Positions 18,419 to 27,360 of a DNA stretch of 64,000 nucleotides are shown one piece after another; position 1 is the first letter of the stretch; each line of letters starts with the position of its first letter. The position numbers and the translations under genes are program-made. Source of the stretch: Sphingomonadales bacterium 12-68-11 (GTDB lineage: Bacteria > Pseudomonadota > Alphaproteobacteria > Sphingomonadales > Sphingomonadaceae); the NCBI GenBank assembly GCA_002279825.1, contig NCCV01000001.1:248001-312000 (forward strand). The letters run 5' to 3'. The notes under the pieces are model-generated. The model was not told the DNA's origin, searched no databases, and saw only the letters and a program-made list of their open reading frames with translations.

Positions 18419-18427
18419 CCGGCCGAG

Positions 18428-21193
18428 CTAGACCGCCTCGGGTTCGGGCTCCGCCGCCGCCTCCAGCAAGGCCTGCTCGATCCGCTTCATGCGTTCCTTG
18501 CTGGTTACTTTTCCGCCGAGCAGGTCGGTGACGTAAAAGGTGTCGACCGCGCGCTCCCCGTAGTGGGTGACGTGCGCCGAATTGACCATCAGCCGGCACT
18601 CGAACAGCGCGTGCGCGAGCTTGTTGAGCAGCGCCGGGCGGTCGCGCGCGCTGACTTCGATCACGGTGAAGCGGTTCGAGGCCTCGTGGTCGAAGAACAC
18701 CAGCGGGCGGACCTCGAAGCTGTCGGCGCGGGGCCGCGCGAGCGGGCGGCGGGCAAGCTGCGGCACCAGCGCGATCTTGCCGGCGAGCGCGTCGGCGATC
18801 GTCGTGCGGATCCGTTCGAGCTGGCTGTCCTCGCGGAACGGCTGGCCGAGGGGGTCCTGCACCAGGAAGTTATCGACCGCCTTGCCGACGCGGGTGGTGT
18901 GGATTCGTGCGTCGATGATGTCGCCTCCCGCGAGGTGGATCGCCCCGGCGATGCGGAAGAACAGGCCGGGATGGTCGTCGGCGATCACCGTCACCAGCGT
19001 GGCGCCGCGCGCGGGGTAATACTCGGCGGTGATCGTCAGCCGCTTCTCCGACGCCTTGGCATCGGCATAGTGCGCGAGGTTGAGCGCGATGATGTCTTCC
19101 GGCTCGGCAATCCAGTACGCGTCGTCGAAGCGGTCGCTCAGTTCGGCGATAACCGGCGTCCTGGCCGGCCCGAGCAGTTCGGCGACGCGCGCCTTCTTGG
19201 CCGCGATCCGCTCGTGCCGGCCGTGCTTGGCCTGCCCCAGCCGCATCCTTTCCTCGGCCAGCTCGTAGAGCTCGCCGAGGAGCTGGCGCTTCCAGCTGTT
19301 CCAGATGCCCGGGCCGACCGCGCGGATGTCGACGATGGTCAGCACCGCGAGCTGGCGCAGCCGCTCGATCGACTGCACGTCGGCGACGAACTGGTCGATC
19401 GTCTTGGGATCGGACAGGTCGCGCTTGAACGCGGTCGCGCTCATCATCAGGTGGTGCAGCACTAGCCAGGCGACCAGCTCGGTCTCGTCGGGATCGAGCC
19501 CGAGCCGCGGGCAGAGCTTGTGCGCGACTTCGGCACCAAGCACCGAATGGTCGCCGCCGCGGCCCTTGGCGATATCGTGCAGCAGCGTCGCGACGTAGAG
19601 CACGCGGCGGCTGGCGAGCTTGGGGATCAACGCGGTGGCGATCGGGTGATCCTCGCCCAGCGCGCCCTGCTCGATTTTGGCGAGCAGGCCGATCGCGCGA
19701 ATAGTGTGCTCGTCGACGGTGTAGTGGTGGTACATGTCGAACTGCATCTGCGCGTTGACCTTGCCGAAGTCGGGCACGAAGCGCCCGAACACCCCGGCTT
19801 CGTTCATCCAGCGCAGCACCGTCTCGGGATCGCGGCGCCCGGTCAGCAGCTTGAGGAACAGGGCATTGGCCTGCGGATCGGCGCGCACTTTGGCATCGAC
19901 CAGCTCGGCGTCGCGCTGCACCGTGCGGAGCGTTTCCGGGTGGATCTCGAGCCCTTCGACTTCGGCGATCTGGAACACTTCGATCAGCCGCACCGGATCG
20001 GCGCGGAACCACTCGTCGCCCGGGGCGGAGATCCGCCCGCCGGTGACGCGGTAGCCCTTGAGTTCGCGCGAGCGCGCGCGAAAGCCCGCCAGCAGCCCCT
20101 TGGGCCGGCGCGCCTTGCCGATCTCCTCGTCGATATGCGCCAGGAACACGCCGGTCAGGTGCCCGACGTGCTTCGCCTGGAGGAAGTAGTACTGCATGAA
20201 CCGCTCTACCGCGCTTTTGCCCGGGCGCTCGGCGAACTGCATGCGCCGCGCGACCTCGCGCTGGAGGTCGAAGGTGAGCCGGTCCTCGGCGCGGTTGGTG
20301 ACGGTGTGCAGGTGGCAGCGCACCGCCAGCAGGAATCCTTCGGCGCGGCGGAAGCTGCGATACTCTTTCGGGGTGAGCAGGCCGACATCGACCAGCTCTG
20401 CCGGATTGCGGACGCGGTGGATATACTTGCCGATCCAGTACAGCGTCTGCAGATCGCGGAGGCCGCCCTTGCCGTCCTTGACGTTGGGCTCCACGACGTA
20501 GCGGGTATCGCCCATGCGCTTGTGGCGGCCGTTGCGCTCGGCCAGCTTCTCGCTGACGAACTGCGCTTCGGACCCCTTGACCACTTCGGCGAAGAAGCGG
20601 CGGCTGGCTTCCTCGTAGAGCGCCTGATCGCCCCACAGATAGCGCCCCTCCAGCATGGCGGTGCGGATCGTGAGGTCCGACCTGGCCATGCGCAGCGCGT
20701 CGCTGATCGAGCGGCTCGAATGACCGACCTTGAAGCCCAGGTCCCACAGGAAATAGAGCATCGCCTCGATCACCTGCTCGCACCACGGCGCGGCGCGGTC
20801 GGGGGTGATGAAGGCCACGTCGATGTCCGAATGCGGCGCCATCTCGCCGCGCCCGTACCCGCCGACCGCCATCAGCGTGAGCCGCGCGCCGGCGCCGCGC
20901 GGCGCCGGATGCACTTCGGCGACCACATGGTCGTGGATCACGCGGACCAGCTGGTCGACCATGAAGGCATAGCCCTGGGTGATCTCGTGACCGGCCGACG
21001 GTTTTTCGGCGAGGCGCCGGGTCAGCTCGGCGCGCCCGCCGCCAACCGCTTCGCGCAGCAGCGCCACGATCGCCGGACGCGCCGCCTTGGCGCCTTTCGC
21101 GGAGGCGGCTTCGGCGACGTCGGCGGCCAGCTTGCGCCGGTCGAGTACCGCGCGTTGATTGGCGATTCTGAGCGCGCTCACGGGGCGACACAT
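18428..21193 (-). CDS. glnD: [protein-PII] uridylyltransferase/uridylyl-removing enzyme
   Basis: About 921 residues. Nitrogen-status sensor that adds UMP to PII proteins when glutamine is low and removes it when glutamine is high. Seen: nucleotidyltransferase motif GGYGRGEMAPHSDID at 111-125, the GlnD-specific KDGKGGLRDLQTLYWIGKYI, an HD phosphohydrolase motif TLLHDIAKGRGGDHS, and two C-terminal ACT domains (TLVTVIADDHPGLFFRIAGA and FTVIEVSARDRPALLNKLAH). The start is uncertain: the ATG at 21193 lacks a clear ribosome site, a GTG at 21181 is an alternative, and the ORF extends to 21268. Divergent from lgt. Confidence 0.96.
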   Translation of the reverse strand: MCRPVSALRIANQRAVLDRRKLAADVAEAASAKGAKAARPAIVALLREAVGGGRAELTRRLAEKPSAGHEITQGYAFMVDQLVRVIHDHVVAEVHPAPRGAGARLTLMAVGGYGRGEMAPHSDIDVAFITPDRAAPWCEQVIEAMLYFLWDLGFKVGHSSRSISDALRMARSDLTIRTAMLEGRYLWGDQALYEEASRRFFAEVVKGSEAQFVSEKLAERNGRHKRMGDTRYVVEPNVKDGKGGLRDLQTLYWIGKYIHRVRNPAELVDVGLLTPKEYRSFRRAEGFLLAVRCHLHTVTNRAEDRLTFDLQREVARRMQFAERPGKSAVERFMQYYFLQAKHVGHLTGVFLAHIDEEIGKARRPKGLLAGFRARSRELKGYRVTGGRISAPGDEWFRADPVRLIEVFQIAEVEGLEIHPETLRTVQRDAELVDAKVRADPQANALFLKLLTGRRDPETVLRWMNEAGVFGRFVPDFGKVNAQMQFDMYHHYTVDEHTIRAIGLLAKIEQGALGEDHPIATALIPKLASRRVLYVATLLHDIAKGRGGDHSVLGAEVAHKLCPRLGLDPDETELVAWLVLHHLMMSATAFKRDLSDPKTIDQFVADVQSIERLRQLAVLTIVDIRAVGPGIWNSWKRQLLGELYELAEERMRLGQAKHGRHERIAAKKARVAELLGPARTPVIAELSDRFDDAYWIAEPEDIIALNLAHYADAKASEKRLTITAEYYPARGATLVTVIADDHPGLFFRIAGAIHLAGGDIIDARIHTTRVGKAVDNFLVQDPLGQPFREDSQLERIRTTIADALAGKIALVPQLARRPLARPRADSFEVRPLVFFDHEASNRFTVIEVSARDRPALLNKLAHALFECRLMVNSAHVTHYGERAVDTFYVTDLLGGKVTSKERMKRIEQALLEAAAEPEPEAV

Positions 21194-21300
21194 AGGCCGC
21201 GCGGCCAGCCATGCAATGCGCGTCGAATAGGTGGGGGAGGCTTTGCGCCGCCGCGCGTTCCGTGCCAAAGCGCGCCGATGCAGCTAGAACGGGAGCCGGC

Positions 21301-22182
21301 ATGCTGGAGCTGATGGCCGCGGCAGGAAGCGCGCTCCGGTGGGAAGACCTAGGGCTGCGGCCGGGGATCGACCTCGGGTTCTTCACGCTGCGCTACTATT
21401 CGCTGGCCTACCTCGCCGGCATCCTGCTCGCCTATTGGCACCTGACCAAGATGATCAAGGTTCCGGGCGCGCCGCTGGCGCAGCGGCATGCCGACGACCT
21501 GTTCTTCTACTGCACGCTTGGCGTCATCCTGGGCGGACGGCTCGGCTACGCGGCGTTCTACGAGCCCGCGCTGTTTACCCATTTCACCGCCGGCGAGACC
21601 GTCAGCTGGGACCTGCTGCGGCTGTGGGACGGGGGCATGAGCTTCCACGGCGGGCTGATCGGGGTCACGGCGGCGATCGCCTGGGTCTCGTGGCAGGGCC
21701 AGCTCAGCTTCATCAGGGTGTGCGACTACATCTCGGTCAACGTCGGGTTCGGGATGCTGTTCGGGCGCATCGCCAACTTCATCAACGGCGAGCTGTGGGG
21801 CCGCGTCGCTGGCCCCGACGTGCCGTGGGCAATGATCTTCCCGACCGCCGACATGCAGCCGCGCCACCCGAGCCAGCTTTACGAGGCGCTGCTTGAGGGC
21901 GCGCTGGTGATCGCGGTCATGCTGCCGCTGTTCTGGCGGACCCGCGCACGCTACCGCACCGGGCTGATGGTCGGCGTGTTCACCGTGCTGATCGCCTCGG
22001 GCCGGTTCATCGTCGAATTCTTCCGCCAGCCCGACGCGCAATTGACCGCCTTCGCCGCGCGAACCGGGCTCAGCATGGGCCAATGGCTGACCCTCCCGCT
22101 GATCCTCGCCGGGCTGGCGCTAATCGTCTGGGCGCTGAACCGGCCCGAGCTGGGCAGCGAGCGCAAACCCGCCGCGGCGTGA
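21301..22182 (+). CDS. lgt: prolipoprotein diacylglyceryl transferase
   Basis: 293-residue, roughly seven-helix inner-membrane enzyme that attaches diacylglycerol from phosphatidylglycerol to the lipobox Cys of prelipoproteins. Seen: YYSLAYLAGILLAYWHL helix, GGRLGY with Arg80, MSFHGGLIG near 113-121, and the Lgt signature GRIANFINGELWGR at 155-168, followed by PRHPSQLYEALLEG. The ATG at 21301 is preceded by GGGAG. The final codons overlap the GTG of the methyltransferase gene (GTGA), so lgt, the methyltransferase and the MHS transporter form one translationally coupled run. Confidence 0.97.
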   Translation: MLELMAAAGSALRWEDLGLRPGIDLGFFTLRYYSLAYLAGILLAYWHLTKMIKVPGAPLAQRHADDLFFYCTLGVILGGRLGYAAFYEPALFTHFTAGETVSWDLLRLWDGGMSFHGGLIGVTAAIAWVSWQGQLSFIRVCDYISVNVGFGMLFGRIANFINGELWGRVAGPDVPWAMIFPTADMQPRHPSQLYEALLEGALVIAVMLPLFWRTRARYRTGLMVGVFTVLIASGRFIVEFFRQPDAQLTAFAARTGLSMGQWLTLPLILAGLALIVWALNRPELGSERKPAAA

Positions 22183-23252
22183 ACGGGGTCGAGACCGCAC
22201 CCGGCACGAGCCTTGCCGAGACGTTCCGGCGGCTGATCGCGGCGACCGGGCCGATCAGCATCGCGCAGTTCATGGCCGAGGCCAACGCGCACTACTATTC
22301 CCGCCGCGATCCACTCGGGACGGATGGCGACTTCGTCACCGCGCCGGAGATCAGCCAGATGTTCGGCGAGCTGGTCGGGCTGTGGCTGGCCGACATGTGG
22401 GTGCGCGCCGGCCGGCCCGCGCGGCCCCGCTACGTCGAACTGGGCCCGGGGCGCGGCACGCTGGCGCGCGACGCGCTGCGGGCGATGGCGCAGCACGGGC
22501 TCGCGCCCGAGGTGCATTTCGTCGAAGGCTCCGATGTGCTCCGCGGGCTGCAGATCGCGGCCGTGCCCGAAGCGCGTTTTCACGCCGATCTGGGACAGGT
22601 CCCGCTTGACCGGCCGATCCTGCTGGTCGCCAACGAATTCCTCGACGCCCTGCCGGTGCGCCAACTCGTCCGGACCGCGGCCGGGTGGCGCGAAGTCACG
22701 GTCGATATCGCCGAGGACGGATCGTTCGCGCTCGCGGCGGGCGACCGGCCGATGGACGCGGCGGTGCCCGAGGCGCGGCGCGGTGCCGAGGAAGGCACGC
22801 TGATCGAGACTTGCCCGGCCGCCACGGCCACGCTGTTCGAAGTCGCCGGCCGGCTCGCCAGGCATGGCGGCGCGGCGCTGTTCATCGACTATGGCCATGC
22901 GGCCCCGCGTACCGGTTCGACGCTCCAGGCGGTCCGCGCCCATCGCAAGGTCGAACCGCTCGCCGAGCCCGGCGAGGCCGACCTGACCGCGCATGTCGAC
23001 TTTGCGATTCTCGCCGACGTCGCGCGCTCGCGCGAGGCGCGCTGGCTCGGCACCGCCGAGCAAGGCGCGTGGCTGCGCGCGCTCGGCATCGACGCACGCG
23101 CCGAAGTGCTCGCCCGCGTCGCGCCTGACCGGGCAGGCGACATCCTCGCCGCGCGCGACCGGCTGGTCGCGCCCGACCAGATGGGCCGGCTGTTCAAGGT
23201 CATGGGCCTCGCCGCGCCCGGCTGGCCCGACGGCGCGGGGTTCGCCCGATGA
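22179..23252 (+). CDS. class I SAM-dependent methyltransferase (MidA/NDUFAF7 family)
   Basis: 357-residue protein homologous to mitochondrial NDUFAF7, an arginine methyltransferase used in complex I assembly. Seen: GPISIAQFMAEANAHYYS, GDFVTAPEISQMFGELVGLWL, the SAM-site VELGPGRGTLARDALRA, ILLVANEFLDALPVRQLV and HGGAALFIDYGHAAP, all hallmarks of the SAM_MT28/MidA type. The GTG start at 22179 overlaps the lgt stop and the TGA overlaps the transporter ATG. The lgt-MidA pairing is common in alphaproteobacteria. Its bacterial target (possibly NuoD) is inference. Confidence 0.9.
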   Translation: MNGVETAPGTSLAETFRRLIAATGPISIAQFMAEANAHYYSRRDPLGTDGDFVTAPEISQMFGELVGLWLADMWVRAGRPARPRYVELGPGRGTLARDALRAMAQHGLAPEVHFVEGSDVLRGLQIAAVPEARFHADLGQVPLDRPILLVANEFLDALPVRQLVRTAAGWREVTVDIAEDGSFALAAGDRPMDAAVPEARRGAEEGTLIETCPAATATLFEVAGRLARHGGAALFIDYGHAAPRTGSTLQAVRAHRKVEPLAEPGEADLTAHVDFAILADVARSREARWLGTAEQGAWLRALGIDARAEVLARVAPDRAGDILAARDRLVAPDQMGRLFKVMGLAAPGWPDGAGFAR

Positions 23253-24538
23253 GCGCCAAGCCGGGCGGCAGCCACCGCATTTCCAACCGCTCGATCCTGG
23301 TGGCGGCGTTCTCGACCGTGGTCGAATGGTACGATTTCACGCTCTACCTCTATTTCGCGACCGTGCTGTCGCGCGTGTTCTTCGGCGGCGGCGAAGCTTC
23401 GCTGCTGACCACGCTCGGCGGGTTCGCGGTCGCCTATCTGATGCGCCCGGTCGGCGCGGTGGTGTTCGGGCACATCGGCGATCGGCGCGGCCGCCGGCCG
23501 ATGCTGCTGTGGTCGATGGCGCTGATGTCGGCGGCCATGCTGGCGACCGCGCTGCTGCCGACTTACGCGCAGATCGGCGCGGCGGCCGGCTGGCTGATGT
23601 TCGTCTTGCGCTGCGTGATGGGGTTCTCGGTCGGCGGCGAATACACCGGCGTAATCGCCTACTTGCTCGAAGGCGCGCGCCCCGAGCGGCGCGGCCTGAT
23701 CGCCTCGCTCGCGGCGATGGCGAGCGAGATCGGCGCGCTGCTCGCCGTGGGGGTCTCGGCGCTGACCGTGGCGCTGCTGTCCGAAGCAGACTTGCAATCC
23801 TGGGGTTGGCGCATCCCCTTCTTCATCGGCGCGGCGCTGGCCGGCGGAGTCTGGCTGGCACGGCGCGCGATGGAGGAATCGCCCGATTTCGAACGGCTGC
23901 GCGACGCCGGGCTGCTCGCGGCGCGGCCGCTGGTCCACGCCGTGTCGCGGCAACGCGCCGGGCTGCTGCGCGCCTTCGCGATTTCGGCGCTTGGCTCGAT
24001 CACCTATTACGTCGGCATCGGCTACGTACCCGCATTTCTGACCTCGGTCGGCTCGATGGGGGAGGCGCAGGCGCTGTGGCTATCGACGCTCGCCGCCGTG
24101 GCGGTCATCGCGGTGACGCCCCTCGTCGGGCTGCTGTCCGACCGCTATGGGCGCCGACCCGCGCTGATCGTGCTGGCCTTGCTCAGCGCCGCGCTGCCGA
24201 TCACGCTGTTCGGGGCGATGGCCGGGGCGTCGGTCCAAAATGCGCTGCTCGGCGCGGTGGTGCTGGCGTTGGTTGCGGGCGGGGTCAGCGCCGTGGGAGC
24301 GATCGCCACCGGCGAGCAGTTCAGCGAGGAGAGCCGCGCCAGCGGGCTCGGGCTCGGCTACACCCTGGCGACCGCGATCTTCGGCGGACTGACCCCGTGG
24401 GTGGCCCAGCTACTGATCGAGCGGACCGGGATGCCGCAAGTGCCGGGGCTGATGATCGCGGTGGTCGCACTGGCGGTGCTGCCGGTGTTCGTGTCGATGC
24501 GGGAAACCGCGCCGCGCGCCGGTCCTAACCGGCGATAG
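23249..24538 (+). CDS. MHS-family MFS transporter
   Basis: 429-residue, twelve-helix permease of the metabolite:H+ symporter branch (ProP, KgtP, ShiA relatives). Seen: FSTVVEWYDFTLYLYF at the first helix, LMRPVGAVVFGHIGDRRGRRPML with the MFS motif A, RCVMGFSVGGEYTGVIAYLLE, and VGLLSDRYGRRPALI as the second motif A. The WYDF segment is diagnostic for MHS. The substrate (an organic acid, osmolyte or dicarboxylate) cannot be set. It overlaps the methyltransferase by 4 bases and the convergent histidine kinase by 14 bases at their 3' ends. Confidence 0.9.
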   Translation: MSAKPGGSHRISNRSILVAAFSTVVEWYDFTLYLYFATVLSRVFFGGGEASLLTTLGGFAVAYLMRPVGAVVFGHIGDRRGRRPMLLWSMALMSAAMLATALLPTYAQIGAAAGWLMFVLRCVMGFSVGGEYTGVIAYLLEGARPERRGLIASLAAMASEIGALLAVGVSALTVALLSEADLQSWGWRIPFFIGAALAGGVWLARRAMEESPDFERLRDAGLLAARPLVHAVSRQRAGLLRAFAISALGSITYYVGIGYVPAFLTSVGSMGEAQALWLSTLAAVAVIAVTPLVGLLSDRYGRRPALIVLALLSAALPITLFGAMAGASVQNALLGAVVLALVAGGVSAVGAIATGEQFSEESRASGLGLGYTLATAIFGGLTPWVAQLLIERTGMPQVPGLMIAVVALAVLPVFVSMRETAPRAGPNRR

Positions 24539-26048
24539 CCGCCTTCGAGATCGTCAGTTCGACTATCAGCCCTTCGGGGCCGAGCCGGCGCTGCCACGAC
24601 CCGCCGAGCTGGCCGGTCATGCTCATTTCGATCAGCCGCGAGCCGAAGCCATCCTCGAACTGGCGGGCGGGCTCGTCCGCCGGCTGTCCGTCGCAGCCGC
24701 GCTCAACCCAGGTCAGCAGCAATGCCTCGCCGCGGTCGGCAATCGTCAGCGCGACATGCCCGTCAACCGCCGCGAGCGCGCCGTACTTGGCCGAATTGGT
24801 GGCCAGTTCGTGGAACACCAGCGCGAGCGGCGTCGCCGCCCGCGGCGCGATCCTGGCGTCGTCGCCGCTCACACGCACACGCGCTTCGGCACCGATGCCA
24901 TAGGGCTCGAACAGGTCGCCCAGCAGCCCGTGCAGGGTGCCGCTGCGGGCCTGGCCGGTCGGGCGCACATAGTCGTGCGCACGGCCGAGCGCATGGATCG
25001 TGCTCGACAGCTCATCCGCGAACGGACGGTATTCGGGCCGCTTGCGCGCCGACAGCGAAATCAGCCCGGCGACCACCGCGAAGATGTTTTTGATGCGGTG
25101 CGACAGCTCGTTGGTGAGGAGATCGCGCGCCTCGAGCGCGGCGTAGAGGTCGTGAATATCGACCGCGGTGCCGAACCAACGGATGATCGCGCCCTCGGCA
25201 TCACGCACGGGCACCGCCCGGCTCATCATCCAGCGATACTCGCCGTCGTGCCGGCACAAGCGGTGCTCGGTCTCGTAGATCTCGCCGGTCTTCAGCGATC
25301 GCTCCCACAGCGCGCTCGCCTTCTTCCAGTCCTCGGGATGGAACGCGCTGCCGGTCTGGTCGTCGGGCCGACCGGTGAAATCGATCATCCGTTTGTTGAA
25401 ATACTCGAATTGCCCGTCGGGCGTGGCCGACCACGCGATCGCGGGGATCGAATCGGCGAGCGAGCGCAAGTGCAGGTCGCGCTCGTCGACTTCGCGCTGC
25501 GCCGCGCGGCTGTGGCGCCGCGAGCGGAGCCGGCGCATGACCGCTTGGCCCAGTACCGCAAGCCCTTCGCGCTGGAACGCTGTCAGCCCGTCCGGCCGTG
25601 GCTCGCTGTCGATCACGCACAGCGAGCCGAGCGGCACGCCCTCTTCTGAGACGAGCGGCTGCCCGGCATAGAAGCGGATGTAAGGCGGGCCGATCACCAG
25701 CGGGTTCTCGGCAAAACGGGGGTCGCGCACCGCGTCGAGGACTTCCATCACGCCTTCGCGCCGCATGGCATGCGCGCAGAACGAGACTTCGCGCGAGGTT
25801 TCACGGGCTTCGATCCCGGCGCGGGCAAGGAAGCGCTGTCGCTCTTGCTCGACCAGGCTGACGAGCGCGACGGGGGCCTCGCACAGCTTGGCGGCGAAGC
25901 GGGTGATCTGTTCGAGCTCGGGATCGTCTTCAAGCGAATCGAAGCCGTAGTCCGCCAGCACGCGCAGGCGTTCCGGAACATCCTCCGGCGCGGCCATGCG
26001 GGTGGCCCGAGCGGTTTCGAACTTGTCCAAAATGTCAGACCCAATCAA
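24525..26048 (-). CDS. GAF-PAS-HWE sensor histidine kinase
   Basis: 507-residue cytosolic sensor kinase with no membrane segment. Seen: GAF domain (about 30-170, with ITRFAAKLCEAPVALVSLVE and FYAGQPLVSEEGVPLGSLCV), PAS domain (about 195-300, ending FGTAVDIHDLYAALE), and an HWE catalytic core: phospho-His317 in NELSHRIKNIFAVV, N box HELATNSAKYGAL at 413-425 and the WVE triplet at 447-449. HWE kinases often sense light or redox and signal to general stress regulators; here PAS has no obvious flavin Cys. The start is a TTG with AGGA seven bases upstream; the next ATG is codon 18. No partner regulator adjoins. Confidence 0.9.
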   Translation of the reverse strand: MIGSDILDKFETARATRMAAPEDVPERLRVLADYGFDSLEDDPELEQITRFAAKLCEAPVALVSLVEQERQRFLARAGIEARETSREVSFCAHAMRREGVMEVLDAVRDPRFAENPLVIGPPYIRFYAGQPLVSEEGVPLGSLCVIDSEPRPDGLTAFQREGLAVLGQAVMRRLRSRRHSRAAQREVDERDLHLRSLADSIPAIAWSATPDGQFEYFNKRMIDFTGRPDDQTGSAFHPEDWKKASALWERSLKTGEIYETEHRLCRHDGEYRWMMSRAVPVRDAEGAIIRWFGTAVDIHDLYAALEARDLLTNELSHRIKNIFAVVAGLISLSARKRPEYRPFADELSSTIHALGRAHDYVRPTGQARSGTLHGLLGDLFEPYGIGAEARVRVSGDDARIAPRAATPLALVFHELATNSAKYGALAAVDGHVALTIADRGEALLLTWVERGCDGQPADEPARQFEDGFGSRLIEMSMTGQLGGSWQRRLGPEGLIVELTISKAAIAG

Positions 26049-26103
26049 TGGGATATCCTATTCGGGCGAGAACCGGAAGCCCGATATTGGCAACGGCAGA
26101 TGA

Positions 26104-26115
26104 TTGCGTGCGCAA
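26104..26115. promoter_or_regulatory. short perfect inverted repeat upstream of ivd
   Basis: TTGCG-TG-CGCAA in the 129-base gap between the divergent histidine kinase and isovaleryl-CoA dehydrogenase genes, about 63 bases ahead of the latter's start. It is a candidate operator for the leucine-degradation genes. A 10-base match can occur by chance in GC-rich DNA, so support is weak. Confidence 0.25.
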
Positions 26116-26177
26116 CCTGTTTGCCGACGAATGCGGCCTTGCTATGGCCGCGCCGGGAGAACGATAGGAAAAGCCCG

Positions 26178-27338
26178 ATGCGCGCGACCCCCGATTTCGA
26201 CTTCGGCCTGGGCGAACAGGCGGAGATGATTCGCGACAGTGTCGCGCGATTCGCCGACGAGCGGATCGAACCCCTCGCCGAGGCGATCGACCGCGAGGAC
26301 CGCTTCCCGCGCGAGCTGTGGCCCGAGATGGGTGAACTTGGGCTGCACGGCATCACGGTGCCCGAAGCCGACGGCGGGCTCGGGCTCGGCTATCTCGAGC
26401 ATGTCATCGCGATCGAGGAGGTGAGCCGGGCGAGTGCCTCGGTCGGACTCAGCTACGGCGCGCATTCCAACTTGTGCATCAACCAGATCGCCCGCTGGGG
26501 CTCGGCGACGCAGAAGGCCAAGTACCTGCCCGGGCTGATCTCGGGCGAGCATGTCGGCGCTTTGGCGATGAGCGAGGCAGGGGCGGGATCGGACGTGGTC
26601 TCGATGCAGTTGCGTGCCGAGGCCGCAGAGGGCGGTTTCGTGCTCAACGGCGCCAAGTTCTGGATCACTAACGGCCACCAGGCCGAAGTGCTGGTGGTCT
26701 ATGCCAGGACCGATCCCGCAGGCGGCTCGAAGGGCATCACCGCGTTCCTGATCGAAAGCGGCTTCGACGGGTTCAAACCGGCGCAGAAGATCGGCAAGAT
26801 GGGCATGCGCGGTTCGCCGACCAGCGAACTGGTGTTCGCCGATTGCTTCGTGCCCGGCGAAAACGTGCTCGGCGCGGTAGGGCAGGGTGTGAAAGTCCTG
26901 ATGAGCGGGCTCGACTACGAGCGCGCGGTGCTTGCCGGGGTCCAGCTCGGGATCATGCAGGCCTGCCTCGACACGGTCATCCCCTACGTGCGCGAACGCG
27001 CCCAGTTCGGGCGGCCGATCGGCAGCTTCCAGCTGATCCAGGCCAAGATCGCCGACATGTACGTCGCGCTGCAGTCGGCGCGCGCTTACACCTATGTGGT
27101 GGCACGGGCCTGCGACCGCGGGCAGACCACCCGTCACGACGCGGCCGGCGCGATCCTGCTGGCGAGCGAAAACGCATTCCGGGTCGCCGGAGAGGCGGTC
27201 CAGGCGCTCGGCGGCGCGGGCTACACCACCGACTGGCCGGTCGAACGCTACTTGCGCGATGCCAAGCTGCTGGACATCGGCGCGGGAACCAATGAGATAC
27301 GCCGGATGCTGATCGGCCGTGAGCTGATCGGCGCCTGA
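26178..27338 (+). CDS. ivd: isovaleryl-CoA dehydrogenase
   Basis: 386-residue FAD acyl-CoA dehydrogenase for the third step of leucine breakdown (isovaleryl-CoA to 3-methylcrotonyl-CoA). Seen: GLSYGAHSNLCINQI, a strong IVD signature, AMSEAGAGSDVVSM and FWITNGHQAE for FAD and substrate contacts, and the catalytic Glu248 in LDYERAVLAG, at the position specific to IVD rather than the C-terminal Glu of other dehydrogenases. The C-terminal GGAGYTTDWPVERYLRDAK and IGAGTNEIRRMLIGR are standard. ATG at 26178 with AGGAAA upstream. It leads the same-direction run that contains the carboxylase beta gene. Confidence 0.95.
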   Translation: MRATPDFDFGLGEQAEMIRDSVARFADERIEPLAEAIDREDRFPRELWPEMGELGLHGITVPEADGGLGLGYLEHVIAIEEVSRASASVGLSYGAHSNLCINQIARWGSATQKAKYLPGLISGEHVGALAMSEAGAGSDVVSMQLRAEAAEGGFVLNGAKFWITNGHQAEVLVVYARTDPAGGSKGITAFLIESGFDGFKPAQKIGKMGMRGSPTSELVFADCFVPGENVLGAVGQGVKVLMSGLDYERAVLAGVQLGIMQACLDTVIPYVRERAQFGRPIGSFQLIQAKIADMYVALQSARAYTYVVARACDRGQTTRHDAAGAILLASENAFRVAGEAVQALGGAGYTTDWPVERYLRDAKLLDIGAGTNEIRRMLIGRELIGA

Positions 27339-27360
27339 CACCACGACTTGGGAGAGTCGC

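Noticed and set aside
18870..21386. 838-codon frame on the - strand overlapping glnD
   Set aside because: Same strand but different frame from glnD; Arg/Ala-rich and without any family motif, while glnD has its transferase, HD and ACT motifs.
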